A DNA stretch of 64,000 nucleotides from JBNKFV01 sp050290265 (GTDB taxonomy: Bacteria > Pseudomonadota > Gammaproteobacteria > Pseudomonadales > Cellvibrionaceae). The DNA lies in the NCBI GenBank assembly GCA_050290265.1, contig JBNKHI010000009.1, positions 1-64,000 of the forward strand. Direction: 5' to 3'. A model generated the notes under the pieces. That model made no database searches. It was not told the origin of the DNA and saw nothing but the letters and a program-made list of their open reading frames with translations. Shown piece after piece: positions 45,080 through 53,387 of this stretch (the stretch's first letter is position 1; every line of letters begins with the position of its first letter). The position numbers and the translations under genes are program-made.

Positions 45080-45517
45080 ATGCCTTTGTATAACATAAAT
45101 ACTTTTGCGCTAGCGGCGACATTATTGGTTTTGGCTGGATGTGCAAGTGTAAAACCTACCAACGATACGCTTTATGAGCAATTGGGCGGTATGCCAGTGA
45201 TAGAAAATATTGTTGATAATTTTGTTAATGAAATCGGCCACGATCACATTGTCGTGCAACATTTCTTGAATTCAAATATAAATCGTTTTAGGGAAAAAAT
45301 GATCGAGCACTTGTGTGTAGAGACCTCTGGCCCTTGCCATTATACCGGTGACAATATGATTGATGTGCACGCAGGGAAAAATATCTCTGAATTGGAATTT
45401 AACCGTACTGTAGATTTACTCATCAATGCGATGAACAAAGCCAGTGTTCCTCACCCCCTGCAAAATAAGCTGCTGGCCAGGTTGGCTCCGTTGAGGAGCG
45501 AGATTATTTATCAATAA
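45080..45517 (+). CDS. Lipoprotein group I truncated haemoglobin
   Basis: This is a 145-residue protein with a lipoprotein signal (FALAATLLVLAGCAS). The globin domain follows with TLYEQLGGMPVIENIVDNFV, then CVETSGPCHYTGDNMIDVHAGKNIS holding the proximal His, and ELEFNRTVDLLINAM. Truncated globins are normally cytosolic, so membrane anchoring in the periplasm is unusual. It could present haem-bound O2 or NO to the sensory domains encoded upstream. It begins 12 bases after the DUF3034 stop and ends the operon. Confidence 0.88.
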   Translation: MPLYNINTFALAATLLVLAGCASVKPTNDTLYEQLGGMPVIENIVDNFVNEIGHDHIVVQHFLNSNINRFREKMIEHLCVETSGPCHYTGDNMIDVHAGKNISELEFNRTVDLLINAMNKASVPHPLQNKLLARLAPLRSEIIYQ

Positions 45518-45575
45518 GGCTGGCGATCACTGGGTGTTACTTTGACTTTTCCTGACGATTAATATCAGCTTTCTA

Positions 45576-46409
45576 TTATTCTGGTGCCAGTACCTCAATT
45601 GCGTGCGTGCCCTTCGCTGGAGCGAGCTCGTTCACTAATGTAGGTAACAGAGCTTCCATTGTTTTATAAAGCGTCCAAGGGGGATTGATCACAATCATGC
45701 CGGACGCTGTCATACCTCTTTCTTCTGTGTCCTCAGATAAACCCAGCTCAAACTTCTGCATATTTTTAATGCCGGCATTAACCAGGCTTTTCTCCATACG
45801 TTGAATTTGATTACGTTTAACTACCGGGTACCAAATTGCGTAAGTACCTGTGGGAAACTTTTTATAGGCATTAGCAATGACTTTGGGCAGGATTTCGTAG
45901 TCGGCTTTAATTTCATAGGATGGATCGATTAAAACTAGCGCCCTGCGGGACAGGGGTGGAACCAAACGGATGAGGTTCTTGAAGCCATCCTCACGTTCAA
46001 CTCGAATTTTTTTGAAAGCTTGGCAGTTATCGCGCAACTTCAAATAGTCTGTGGAATGCAATTCGTAAAGCCACGCTGCATCCTGAGGGCGCAGGAATGC
46101 AGCGGCGATTAGTGGCGATCCTGGGTAGCGGGATAACTGCTTGTTGTGGTTGAGGTGTTTAACGATATCAATGTAGCGCTTTAGGGCCGGTAGCTCGCAG
46201 GTGTATAGCTTGTCGATGCCGTTTCGATATTCTTCTAATTTGCTGGCGTGGTCAGACTGCAGCGAATACAGGCCTGCACCAGCATGGGTATCAATATAAG
46301 TGAAGCCTTTATCTTTTTGGATAAAGTGCTGTAGGCACTCAATCAGTACGATATGTTTTAACACATCTGCGAAATTTCCGGCATGGAAGGAATGGCGATA
46401 GCTGAGCAA
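45576..46409 (-). CDS. rlmJ: 23S rRNA (adenine(2030)-N6)-methyltransferase
   Basis: RlmJ methylates A2030 of 23S rRNA using SAM. The 277-residue protein begins MLSYRHSFHAGNFADVLKHIVL, the family signature. It has IDTHAGAGLYSL as the SAM motif and ALVLIDPSYEIKADYE with the catalytic DPxY-type motif, then AIWYPVV. It converges with the globin operon. Confidence 0.96.
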   Translation of the reverse strand: MLSYRHSFHAGNFADVLKHIVLIECLQHFIQKDKGFTYIDTHAGAGLYSLQSDHASKLEEYRNGIDKLYTCELPALKRYIDIVKHLNHNKQLSRYPGSPLIAAAFLRPQDAAWLYELHSTDYLKLRDNCQAFKKIRVEREDGFKNLIRLVPPLSRRALVLIDPSYEIKADYEILPKVIANAYKKFPTGTYAIWYPVVKRNQIQRMEKSLVNAGIKNMQKFELGLSEDTEERGMTASGMIVINPPWTLYKTMEALLPTLVNELAPAKGTHAIEVLAPE

Positions 46410-46961
46410 GTTGACCTCGGGATAAAGTAGCGTAAATGGAATATTGATGACGCCTAGTTTATCACAATCGCTCTACCACAATTGTTTTATTGCATGACTT
46501 GTAGCTGAAATCCCATGTGGTTAAGGTCTGACCTGGTCTAGCTATTGATGGTTGTCGATTAATTTCTCTTTTGACGAACCATAGTACTTAAGACGTGGAT
46601 ATTTATGATCCGGCTAAATTGAGTCCTGGCCGCTAGGCTGATATTTTCCACTCCTTAAGCTAAGTCCTGCAGGATTTTTGGGTGAGGTACAAAAGATTAG
46701 TGACAAAGGTAGTAAAATTACCAATGCAGTAAAAGAAATTACCCAAATGTTGGGTAACGAGGGTCAGCTGCAAAGCAGAACAGGTAGGCTGCGGATAAAG
46801 AGGAGTCAGCCACTGATTATTCTCCATAATCTATGGCTTCTCATCGTTATGTAGTTGGTCGTGTCGCATACCAGAAGAAATATTAATCTTCTGTCTAGAA
46901 AAGCCATTGTTAAAACGGGCATGAAAAGGCCCGTTTTTATTTCTATAAGCCCAAAAATATT
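46410..46961. other. Long intergenic region with faint coding remnant
   Basis: This is 550 bases without a credible gene. One short plus-strand reading near 46681-46770 (VQKISDKGSKITNAVKEITQ) resembles the heptad pattern of chemoreceptor or coiled-coil proteins, but it lacks a start and context. It may be a decayed fragment or chance. A terminator lies at its right end. Confidence 0.35.
46912..46937. terminator. Terminator after DUF3833 gene
   Basis: Arms AAAACGGGC and GCCCGTTTT surround an 8-base loop and suit transcription from either side. It lies 25 bases beyond the DUF3833 stop on the minus strand. Confidence 0.85.
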
Positions 46962-47546
46962 TTATTGTTTAGTAATAACTAACTGTATCTGGCCAACCGT
47001 AATTCCAAATTTTTTGAGTTTAGATTCGTTGATTAGTGTGGTTTTGTTAACCAGATACATTCTGTCATCAACCGTTAAATCCATGGTTGAATCTTTGTAG
47101 GGAATCCGCAATACGTAGTTTAGAAACATACTGTTGCCTGCTGTCCTTGCTTGGCCGGTTCCGATAACATCCCCGGCTGTCGCAGTGTACTGACTCGAGC
47201 CTGCAGGTGACAGTGTCCACACTCTTTTTTGCTCTTCGCCGTCGTTGAATAGAAAGTTTTCTTCCAGTATTCCGACGCCGTTTTTCCAAAAAGCATTGAT
47301 GTCAGCATTGAAATATCGAATAACTTTTCCTGACCAATCCTTCACTATTCCATGTGCCGTGAGCTTACCGCTGAAAAATTCTTCCGGCACCATTCTCGGT
47401 TGATAGTCTGAATATTCTTCTACTGCCGTTGAAGAGCAGCCTGTTAAGGAAAAAGATCCAATGAGTATGCTGGCCATAAGGATTCCATAAATAGTGTTTG
47501 AAACATTTTTTCGGTTTTTATGAGACAGTAGTTGCAAAAGTTTCAT
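46962..47546 (-). CDS. DUF3833 lipoprotein
   Basis: This is a 194-residue protein with a lipobox in IGSFSLTGCSS. The mature part is typical of DUF3833: PEEFFSGKLTAHGIVKDWSGKVIRYF, FLFNDGEEQKRVWTL, TAGDVIGTGQARTAGNSMFLNYVLRIPY and TVDDRMYLVNKTTLINES. The function is unknown. Homologues often lie near folX/folM-type pteridine genes or lipid genes. It follows folX by 15 bases on the same strand, so the two are probably one transcript. Confidence 0.85.
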   Translation of the reverse strand: MKLLQLLSHKNRKNVSNTIYGILMASILIGSFSLTGCSSTAVEEYSDYQPRMVPEEFFSGKLTAHGIVKDWSGKVIRYFNADINAFWKNGVGILEENFLFNDGEEQKRVWTLSPAGSSQYTATAGDVIGTGQARTAGNSMFLNYVLRIPYKDSTMDLTVDDRMYLVNKTTLINESKLKKFGITVGQIQLVITKQ

Positions 47547-47561
47547 GTATGAGTTTGCCTT

Positions 47562-47981
47562 TTAGCGTGACAGTTGTCTGTTTGCTTGCAGTGTTACGGA
47601 TACTGAGTCAGAAAAGCGCAGGGCGTGTGGTTTATCGACAGTGACCCGAGCATAGTTGGCAAGAGGGTCACTCATGGCAATATTCAGTAAGTCGCCAGTT
47701 AACTTTTCCAATAGTTTAAATTGGCCGTGTTCGACGTAGTCAATTATTGCCTTAGTGATAGTTTTATAGTTCAGGGCCGTACTGGCATCGTCTGTTTTAC
47801 ACGCTTCGGAGGCATCATAATGAATTTCGGCATTGACAATGATGTCTTGTTGCTTGGCTATTTCATCAGGATTAAAACCAATATAGGTCCGCAGACGCAA
47901 GTCGCGTATGTTGATAATTGCATCGCTGTATTGAATGTCACTTAGCGGTGTCGAATGAATGCTGTGCAGTTGCGTAGCCAT
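47562..47981 (-). CDS. folX: Dihydroneopterin triphosphate 2'-epimerase
   Basis: FolX converts 7,8-dihydroneopterin triphosphate to the monapterin epimer on the way to tetrahydromonapterin. The 139-residue protein follows E. coli FolX: INIRDLRLRTYIGFNPDEIAKQQDIIVNAEIHYDA, ALNYKTITKAIIDYVEHGQFKLLEKLTGDLL and DKPHALRFSDSVSVTL. It is divergent from folE, which supplies its substrate. FolM is not in the window. FolB is the nearest alternative, but the LRLRTYIGF and HALRFSDSVS segments favour FolX. Confidence 0.9.
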   Translation of the reverse strand: MATQLHSIHSTPLSDIQYSDAIINIRDLRLRTYIGFNPDEIAKQQDIIVNAEIHYDASEACKTDDASTALNYKTITKAIIDYVEHGQFKLLEKLTGDLLNIAMSDPLANYARVTVDKPHALRFSDSVSVTLQANRQLSR

Positions 47982-48227
47982 GATTGCGTTCCTGAGTAAT
48001 AGTCTTGCCGGTATATCTCCGATATGAATTCACTTACGCGGCAAGCTGGACGTTAGATCATTGGGTAAGATGATCTTGTGCAGATGCTTTTCTGGTCCTT
48101 ATGACTATTCTGAGAATCCATTGATCCAGCCCTTAATAACGAGCGTATTAACGCCGCTAATGAGAATAACTACCCACTAACACCACGCTTCATTTGAAGC
48201 TCGTGGGTCGCATTTGAGGGAAAAATC

Positions 48228-48869
48228 ATGCTCACACCGGAAGCTGAAAGTGTAAGAGATATTTTGATTGAGCGAGGGTTGGAAACGCCGTTGGTCCCTA
48301 CGGCATTAAGTGCTGATGAAAAGTATTTGCGAATTAAAGGGCTCATGACTGAGGTCTTAGGTACGCTAGGTTTAGATCTTTCTGATGACAGTCTGGAGGA
48401 GACTCCCCATCGCATCGCAAAAATGTATGTGAATGAAGTGTTTTCCGGATTAGATTACGAGAATTTCCCAAAAGTTGCGGTCATTGATAATCGTATGGGT
48501 ATTGATGAAATGGTTAAAGTGCATGATATAAATTTAACCAGCACCTGTGAACATCATTTTGTGGTAATTGACGGTGTGGCAAAGGTTGCCTATATACCCA
48601 GTCACAAAATTATCGGTTTGTCGAAGATAAACCGGATTGTGCAGTTTTTTGCGCAACGGCCGCAGGTGCAAGAACGCCTGACGCAACAAATATTACTGGC
48701 ATTGCAAACACTGTTGCAAACAGACAACGTCGCTGTATCTATTCGTGCGACGCATTATTGTGTCAAAGCTCGTGGTATTCGCGACAGTAATTCATTTACA
48801 GAAACAACCTCTTTAGGCGGACTGTTTAAATCTCGCGATCGAACACGTGCAGAATTTTTGAGTGCGTAA
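48228..48869 (+). CDS. folE: GTP cyclohydrolase I (FolE1)
   Basis: FolE converts GTP to dihydroneopterin triphosphate. The 213-residue length is normal. Zinc and catalytic motifs are TSTCEHHFVVIDG (Cys, His) and HYCVKARGIRD (second Cys). The C-terminal part SFTETTSLGGLFKSRDRTRAEFL is typical. The start ATG follows GAGGGAAAAATC, a fair ribosome-binding site. It is divergent from folX, so it may serve monapterin synthesis rather than only folate. Confidence 0.96.
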   Translation: MLTPEAESVRDILIERGLETPLVPTALSADEKYLRIKGLMTEVLGTLGLDLSDDSLEETPHRIAKMYVNEVFSGLDYENFPKVAVIDNRMGIDEMVKVHDINLTSTCEHHFVVIDGVAKVAYIPSHKIIGLSKINRIVQFFAQRPQVQERLTQQILLALQTLLQTDNVAVSIRATHYCVKARGIRDSNSFTETTSLGGLFKSRDRTRAEFLSA

Positions 48870-49424
48870 CTGTGGTAACCCAGTTTTTAATAAGGTGATG
48901 GTTTTGTTATAGCTGTTTTTTGTGGTGGGACTGTTTTTCAAGCGGCGAAGTAGACATTCTGCCGCTTCCCTATACAACCTGCCGTAAAAAAAGAGTTCGT
49001 AGTTGGCTTCGGCTCGTACTCTCCAAGCAGAGCGTCAGAGTTGTCAGATTTTCTTTCCATGTCGTTGAGTTCTTTAGTACCAGGAAAAGTTGGCAAGATT
49101 CATGCTGTGGAACTACTTGAGATTTTTGATTGATGTCACTTTACGTTTAACTGTAGGTGTTGAGCCTTTACAAGGCTGCGCCGAGTTCGTTAGGGTGGTA
49201 TTAGATGCTTGCTTATGGGCTTCAAATAAAATTTCTGCACCAAAGTATTGCGCTCTTTGGTAATGTAAAAACAGGTTGCTTCGTTTAGGTGCGCTCTGTT
49301 TTTGAAACTTTCAGCTACACTATAGTGAGTATGGTCTGTAAGTATTATGGTTAAGTAATAGAATTATTGGTGACGCCGTTAAAATGCCAACTATTTCAAC
49401 AGGTTGGTTTCGCTAAGGAGGCTT
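48870..49424. other. Intergenic region before the M20 gene
   Basis: About 550 bases. A 66-codon frame at 48920 has no protein-like features. I see no hairpin terminator, RNA gene or repeat. AAGGAGG at the right end is the M20 ribosome-binding site. Confidence 0.4.
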
Positions 49425-50591
49425 ATGTCAGGTTTCTGGCAAGAGACAATTACCAAAGCGACAGAGGTACGTCGTGAATTGCACCGCTATCCCGAATTAG
49501 GGTGGCAAGAAGAAAAAACAGCTGCGCGCATCCGCGAGGAGTTAACCGCGCTGAATATCCCTTGGGCAACATGCGCCGGTACCGGCACTATTGCCCGACT
49601 TAATCCTACCAGTAAAGGTCGTCATATTGCCCTGCGTGGCGATATTGATGCGCTGCCTATTCATGAAAAAACGGAGCAGGAATATTCCTCAATGCATGAG
49701 GGGTGTATGCATGCCTGCGGCCATGACGGTCATACGGCAACGTTGCTGGCGACTGCAGCGTGGCTCAAAAAACATGAACAAGAACTTTCTGGTCCGGTAA
49801 CATTATTGTTTCAGCCGGCAGAAGAGGGTGGCCATGGCGCCTTAAAAATGATTCAGGCCGGTGCCTTGAATGGCGTGGACGAAATTTTTGGTTGGCATAA
49901 TTGGCCAGCAATTCCGTTTGGTAAGATTGTTTGCCCTGATGGTATTGTTATGTGTGGTAATGGAACTTTTTCTATTACCGTAAACGGCAAAGGTGGCCAT
50001 GCAAGTCAGCCAGAGCTTTGTGACGATCCGGTATTGGCTGCTTGCGCGATTAATATGGCGCTACAACAAATTGTTAGTCGCAAGTTGGCACCGCAAAACG
50101 CCGCAGTTATTAGTGTAACCTCCATTGAAGCTCCCAGCGGTGCGACCGTTATTCCTGCGCAAGCGGTACTCGGTGGTAGCATTCGCGTTCCTAATCAGGA
50201 AGTTCGTGAAACCGTTGAGCGGTTAATTTATCAAGTCGCTAAGGACACTGCGAAAAGTTATGGGGTGACGTGCGATATCGATATTCAGCCACGTTACAAT
50301 GCCACTATTAATCATTCCCAGTCAGCGGCTATTCTCAGACAAACCTGGGAAACATTATTCGGTGGTGACGGATTAGCGAATGATATCCCTGTGCCAATCA
50401 TGGCGTCTGAGGACTTTAGTTATTACTTGCAAGAAATTCCAGGCGCGTTTGTGCTAGTTGGCGCAGACGATGGTCCTGATCATCAAGCACCGTGTCATAG
50501 TGCTTTCTACGACTTTAACGATCGACTGATCCCTAAAGTCACTCAGTTGTTCTCTGCGTTGGTCGGTCTTTCTGCGCACTCAAATACATAA
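49425..50591 (+). CDS. M20-family amidohydrolase (hippurate/IAA-amino acid hydrolase-like)
   Basis: This is a Zn-dependent deacylase of 388 residues from the ATG at 49425, which has AAGGAGG just upstream. The longer frame at 49404 is less likely. Seen: RRELHRYPELGWQE, RGDIDALPIHEKTE, the Cys-His metal motif MHACGHDGHTATLL, QPAEEGGHGALKM, HNWPAIPFG and MASEDFSYYLQEIPGAF. It removes an acyl group from an N-acyl amino acid or similar. Placed upstream of the EctB-like/M24/ALDH operon, it might act as N-acetyl-diaminobutyrate deacetylase in place of the usual DoeB. That is speculative, and a terminator-like hairpin separates them. Confidence 0.88.
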   Translation: MSGFWQETITKATEVRRELHRYPELGWQEEKTAARIREELTALNIPWATCAGTGTIARLNPTSKGRHIALRGDIDALPIHEKTEQEYSSMHEGCMHACGHDGHTATLLATAAWLKKHEQELSGPVTLLFQPAEEGGHGALKMIQAGALNGVDEIFGWHNWPAIPFGKIVCPDGIVMCGNGTFSITVNGKGGHASQPELCDDPVLAACAINMALQQIVSRKLAPQNAAVISVTSIEAPSGATVIPAQAVLGGSIRVPNQEVRETVERLIYQVAKDTAKSYGVTCDIDIQPRYNATINHSQSAAILRQTWETLFGGDGLANDIPVPIMASEDFSYYLQEIPGAFVLVGADDGPDHQAPCHSAFYDFNDRLIPKVTQLFSALVGLSAHSNT

Positions 50592-50605
50592 TCACAGTAG
50601 TAAAT

Positions 50606-50632
50606 ATCGCGTTAGATAAGCGATTTTTTTTT
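50606..50632 (+). terminator. Short-stem terminator after the M20 gene
   Basis: Five-bp arms ATCGC and GCGAT enclose a 9-base loop and are followed by a run of nine T. The stem is short but the T-run is long. Confidence 0.5.
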
Positions 50633-50661
50633 GAAAAAACATATCAAAATTTAATAAGTAG

Positions 50662-50672
50662 CAGACGGTCTG
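50662..50672. promoter_or_regulatory. Palindrome upstream of the aminotransferase operon
   Basis: CAGAC and GTCTG arms surround a single G, 143 bases before the aminotransferase start. It could be a repressor site. No regulator gene is adjacent. Confidence 0.3.
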
Positions 50673-50815
50673 TTTTTAATTTTGGTGTGTGTCCGTACTG
50701 GAAATAGCCAGCGTTACGCTGTTTATTTCTTCATGCAAAGCCAGTGGGGTTTTCTCAGGTTTATGCCTCATCTAACTCGTGCTGGTGATATTTCGTCACA
50801 TTTAAGGAGATAGAT

Positions 50816-52084
50816 ATGGGAATTTTTGCAGAACGTGAATCTGATATTCGCGCCTACTGCCGGGTATATCCTGTAGTTTTTGATAAGGCCGTAAATGCTC
50901 GACAGACCGATGAAGACGGTAAAGAGTATATTGATTTTTTTGCCGGCGCAGGGGTGCTTAATTTTGGGCACAATAACGAAAAAATGAAGCGCGCAATGAT
51001 TAATTACCTTGAGTCTGATGGGGTGCTGCACAGTTTGGATATGCACACCACGGTAAAGCGAACGTTTATGGATCGTTTTGTCTCGACTATTTTAGAGCCG
51101 CGTAACATGCCGCATAAAATTCAATTTATGGGACCGACTGGCACTAACGCGGTAGAGGCGGCTCTCAAGTTAGCAAGGCGAGTAACCGGACGCGAAGAGA
51201 TTGTTGCGTTTACCCATGCGTTTCACGGTATGACTCTGGGATCTCTTGCTTGCACTGCTAATCAACACTTTCGCGGGGCGGCAGGTGTGGCATTGAACAA
51301 TGTCAGCCATTACCCCTTTGGTTGCGATAAACCCTGCATGGGTTGTGATATGGGCTGTGGTCAATCGAATCTTGATAATATGCGCGCACTTTATAGTGAT
51401 GCGTCTACTGGCGTCAGACCCCCAGCTGCCTTTATTCTTGAAACCATTCAGGCAGAGGGCGGTGTTAATGTTGCGGATAAGGCGTGGATACAAGCGCTAG
51501 CGAAACTTGCGAAAGATTTTGGTTCGCTCTTAATCGTGGATGATATTCAAGTCGGTATAGGACGAACCGGTAATTTCTTTAGTTTTGACGATTTGGATAT
51601 CGATCCGGATATTATTTGTTTGGCGAAAGGTATTGGCGGTATGGGTACCCCCATGGCCATGAATCTGGTGAAACCAGAATACGACAAGCACTGGGCTGCG
51701 GGTGAGCATACGGGAACTTTCCGTGGCCAGAGCCTGTCTTTCGTCGCGGGCACGGAGGCGCTGACCTATTTCGAAACAAATGAATTCATGGACGCGGTGA
51801 AAGAAAAAGAAAAAGTGATGCAGGCTGCTCTAAAACCTTTGGCAGAGATGCCCAATGTTCAGGTGCGTGGTAAAGGCATGATCATGGGTTTGGATTTGGG
51901 TGAAAGTGGTATGGCTGCCGATGTAGTCAAACAGTGTTTTGCTGATGGTTTACTGATAGCCAGTTGTGGGATTGGTGGTCGTGTTGTCAAACTCATACCA
52001 CCCTTAACGATTCCAGACGATGACTTAAAAGAAGGCCTGGATATTTTGGTGGCCGCTACTCAGAAAGTGATGGAGGCAGCATGA
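50816..52084 (+). CDS. Class III aminotransferase resembling EctB (diaminobutyrate transaminase)
   Basis: This is a 422-residue PLP enzyme of the same length and layout as EctB: ESDIRAYCRVYPVVFDKAVNARQTDEDGKEYIDFFAGAGVLNFGHNN, FMGPTGTNAVEAALKLAR, ETIQAEGGVNVADKAW, DDIQVGIGRTGNFFSFD, PLP lysine 271 in LAKGIGGMG, HTGTFRGQSL, and IPPLTIPDDDLKEGLDIL. EctB normally has NSKSLSGYGLP at the lysine, so this is a divergent branch. A CxxCxxxC cluster (CDKPCMGCDMGC) near residue 165-180 is also unusual. No ectA or ectC is present. The M24 gene overlaps its stop, so a catabolic role as diaminobutyrate or related transaminase (DoeD-like function) is inferred. Confidence 0.85.
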   Translation: MGIFAERESDIRAYCRVYPVVFDKAVNARQTDEDGKEYIDFFAGAGVLNFGHNNEKMKRAMINYLESDGVLHSLDMHTTVKRTFMDRFVSTILEPRNMPHKIQFMGPTGTNAVEAALKLARRVTGREEIVAFTHAFHGMTLGSLACTANQHFRGAAGVALNNVSHYPFGCDKPCMGCDMGCGQSNLDNMRALYSDASTGVRPPAAFILETIQAEGGVNVADKAWIQALAKLAKDFGSLLIVDDIQVGIGRTGNFFSFDDLDIDPDIICLAKGIGGMGTPMAMNLVKPEYDKHWAAGEHTGTFRGQSLSFVAGTEALTYFETNEFMDAVKEKEKVMQAALKPLAEMPNVQVRGKGMIMGLDLGESGMAADVVKQCFADGLLIASCGIGGRVVKLIPPLTIPDDDLKEGLDILVAATQKVMEAA

Positions 52085-53379
52085 TACAGCGCGATGATAT
52101 GACGTTTCCATTTGAAGAATATACGCGCCGCATCAGCGAGTTGCGTGCGCGAATTCAAGAGCGAAAATTAGATGCTGTAGTGATTAGCGACCCTGAAAAT
52201 ATTATGTATTTGACGGATTATCAAACGACAGGCTACTCATTCTTTCAAGCTTTGGTTGTGCCGCTTGAAAGTGAGCCTTTTATGATTACGCGTAAATTGG
52301 AAGAGTCCAATGTGATCGCGCGTACGTGGGTTGAAATTACGCGGCCTTATCCTGATACCGGTGACGCTATTCAAATGTTAGTTGATGCGTTGCGGGAATT
52401 TGGTTTGGGCAATAAGCGCATTGGCTATGAGCGTAACAGTTATTTTTTCCCGGCTTATCATCAGGATTGTATTCACACGACATTGACCGGCGCCAAATTG
52501 TTGGACTGTTTTGGCATTGTGGAAGAAGGTCGTATTTGTAAATCCGCAGTCGAAATTGACTTAATGCGCAAGGCCGCTATCGCCACAGAAGCAGGAATGT
52601 TAGCGGGTATCGAAGCATGTCGTGCGGGTGTTACCGAAAACGAAATTGGTGGTGCCATTAGCTCTGCCATGTTTTCGGCCGGTGGTGAACCGCCGGCCGT
52701 TATGCCTTATGTCACATCTGGGCCCAGATCGATGATTGGCCATGCAACGTGGGAAGGGCGCACAGTCCAGCCGGGTGAACATGTCTTTTTAGAAGTGGGT
52801 GGATGCTATCGGCGCTACCATACGGCGATGATGCGCACCGTCGTACTGGGTGAACTTAAGGATTCCATGTATCAAGCGCAGGAAACCATGAAGCTTGCCC
52901 TAAGTACTTTGCACCAACAGGTGCAGCCGGGGATGACCGTATCGGATGTCGACAATATGGTTCGCAATATCATTACTCACAATAATGTCGGTGCGAAATT
53001 GATTACTCGCTCGGGTTACTCCATTGGTATTGCCTTTCCACCCAGTTGGGATGAAGGCTATATTGTGAGTTTGAAACAAGGTGAATCTGCAGTGCTACGC
53101 CCCGGTATGACGTTCCATGTAATTCCCTGGATGTGGGGCGTGGATGGGGACAAAACTTGTGGTATTTCGGATACCATCTACATTACTGAAGACGGTTGTG
53201 AGTCTTTTTTCACGATGGACCGTGACTTTGTTGTGAAGCCTGAGCAGGTGAATACCGTCGTCGAAAAACCGAGTTTGGTCGAAGCAATCAATGATGCCAA
53301 AGCGCCTGCGGCGAATAACAAAAAAGCACAGGTCGACAAACCTGTCGCTAAAGATAAAGCACCCGTTAAACAAGCTTAG
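52081..53379 (+). CDS. M24-family hydrolase, DoeA/creatinase-like
   Basis: This is a 432-residue pita-bread-fold protein. The N-terminal creatinase domain (RISELRARIQERKLDAVVISDPENIMYLTDYQTTGYSFF) is followed by the M24 domain. At the usual metal ligands it reads FLEVGGCYRRYHTAMMRT, so the two Asp ligands are lost (Glu, and no Asp before MRT). His remains in MIGHATWEG. This is as in creatinase and ectoine hydrolases (DoeA/EutD), which work without metal. Its ATG overlaps the aminotransferase stop (ATGA). A lysine- and alanine-rich tail of about 35 residues (KAPAANNKKAQVDKPVAK) is unusual. Ectoine or a similar cyclic amidine is the best-guess substrate. Confidence 0.82.
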   Translation: MIQRDDMTFPFEEYTRRISELRARIQERKLDAVVISDPENIMYLTDYQTTGYSFFQALVVPLESEPFMITRKLEESNVIARTWVEITRPYPDTGDAIQMLVDALREFGLGNKRIGYERNSYFFPAYHQDCIHTTLTGAKLLDCFGIVEEGRICKSAVEIDLMRKAAIATEAGMLAGIEACRAGVTENEIGGAISSAMFSAGGEPPAVMPYVTSGPRSMIGHATWEGRTVQPGEHVFLEVGGCYRRYHTAMMRTVVLGELKDSMYQAQETMKLALSTLHQQVQPGMTVSDVDNMVRNIITHNNVGAKLITRSGYSIGIAFPPSWDEGYIVSLKQGESAVLRPGMTFHVIPWMWGVDGDKTCGISDTIYITEDGCESFFTMDRDFVVKPEQVNTVVEKPSLVEAINDAKAPAANNKKAQVDKPVAKDKAPVKQA

Positions 53380-53387
53380 GAGGTTTT

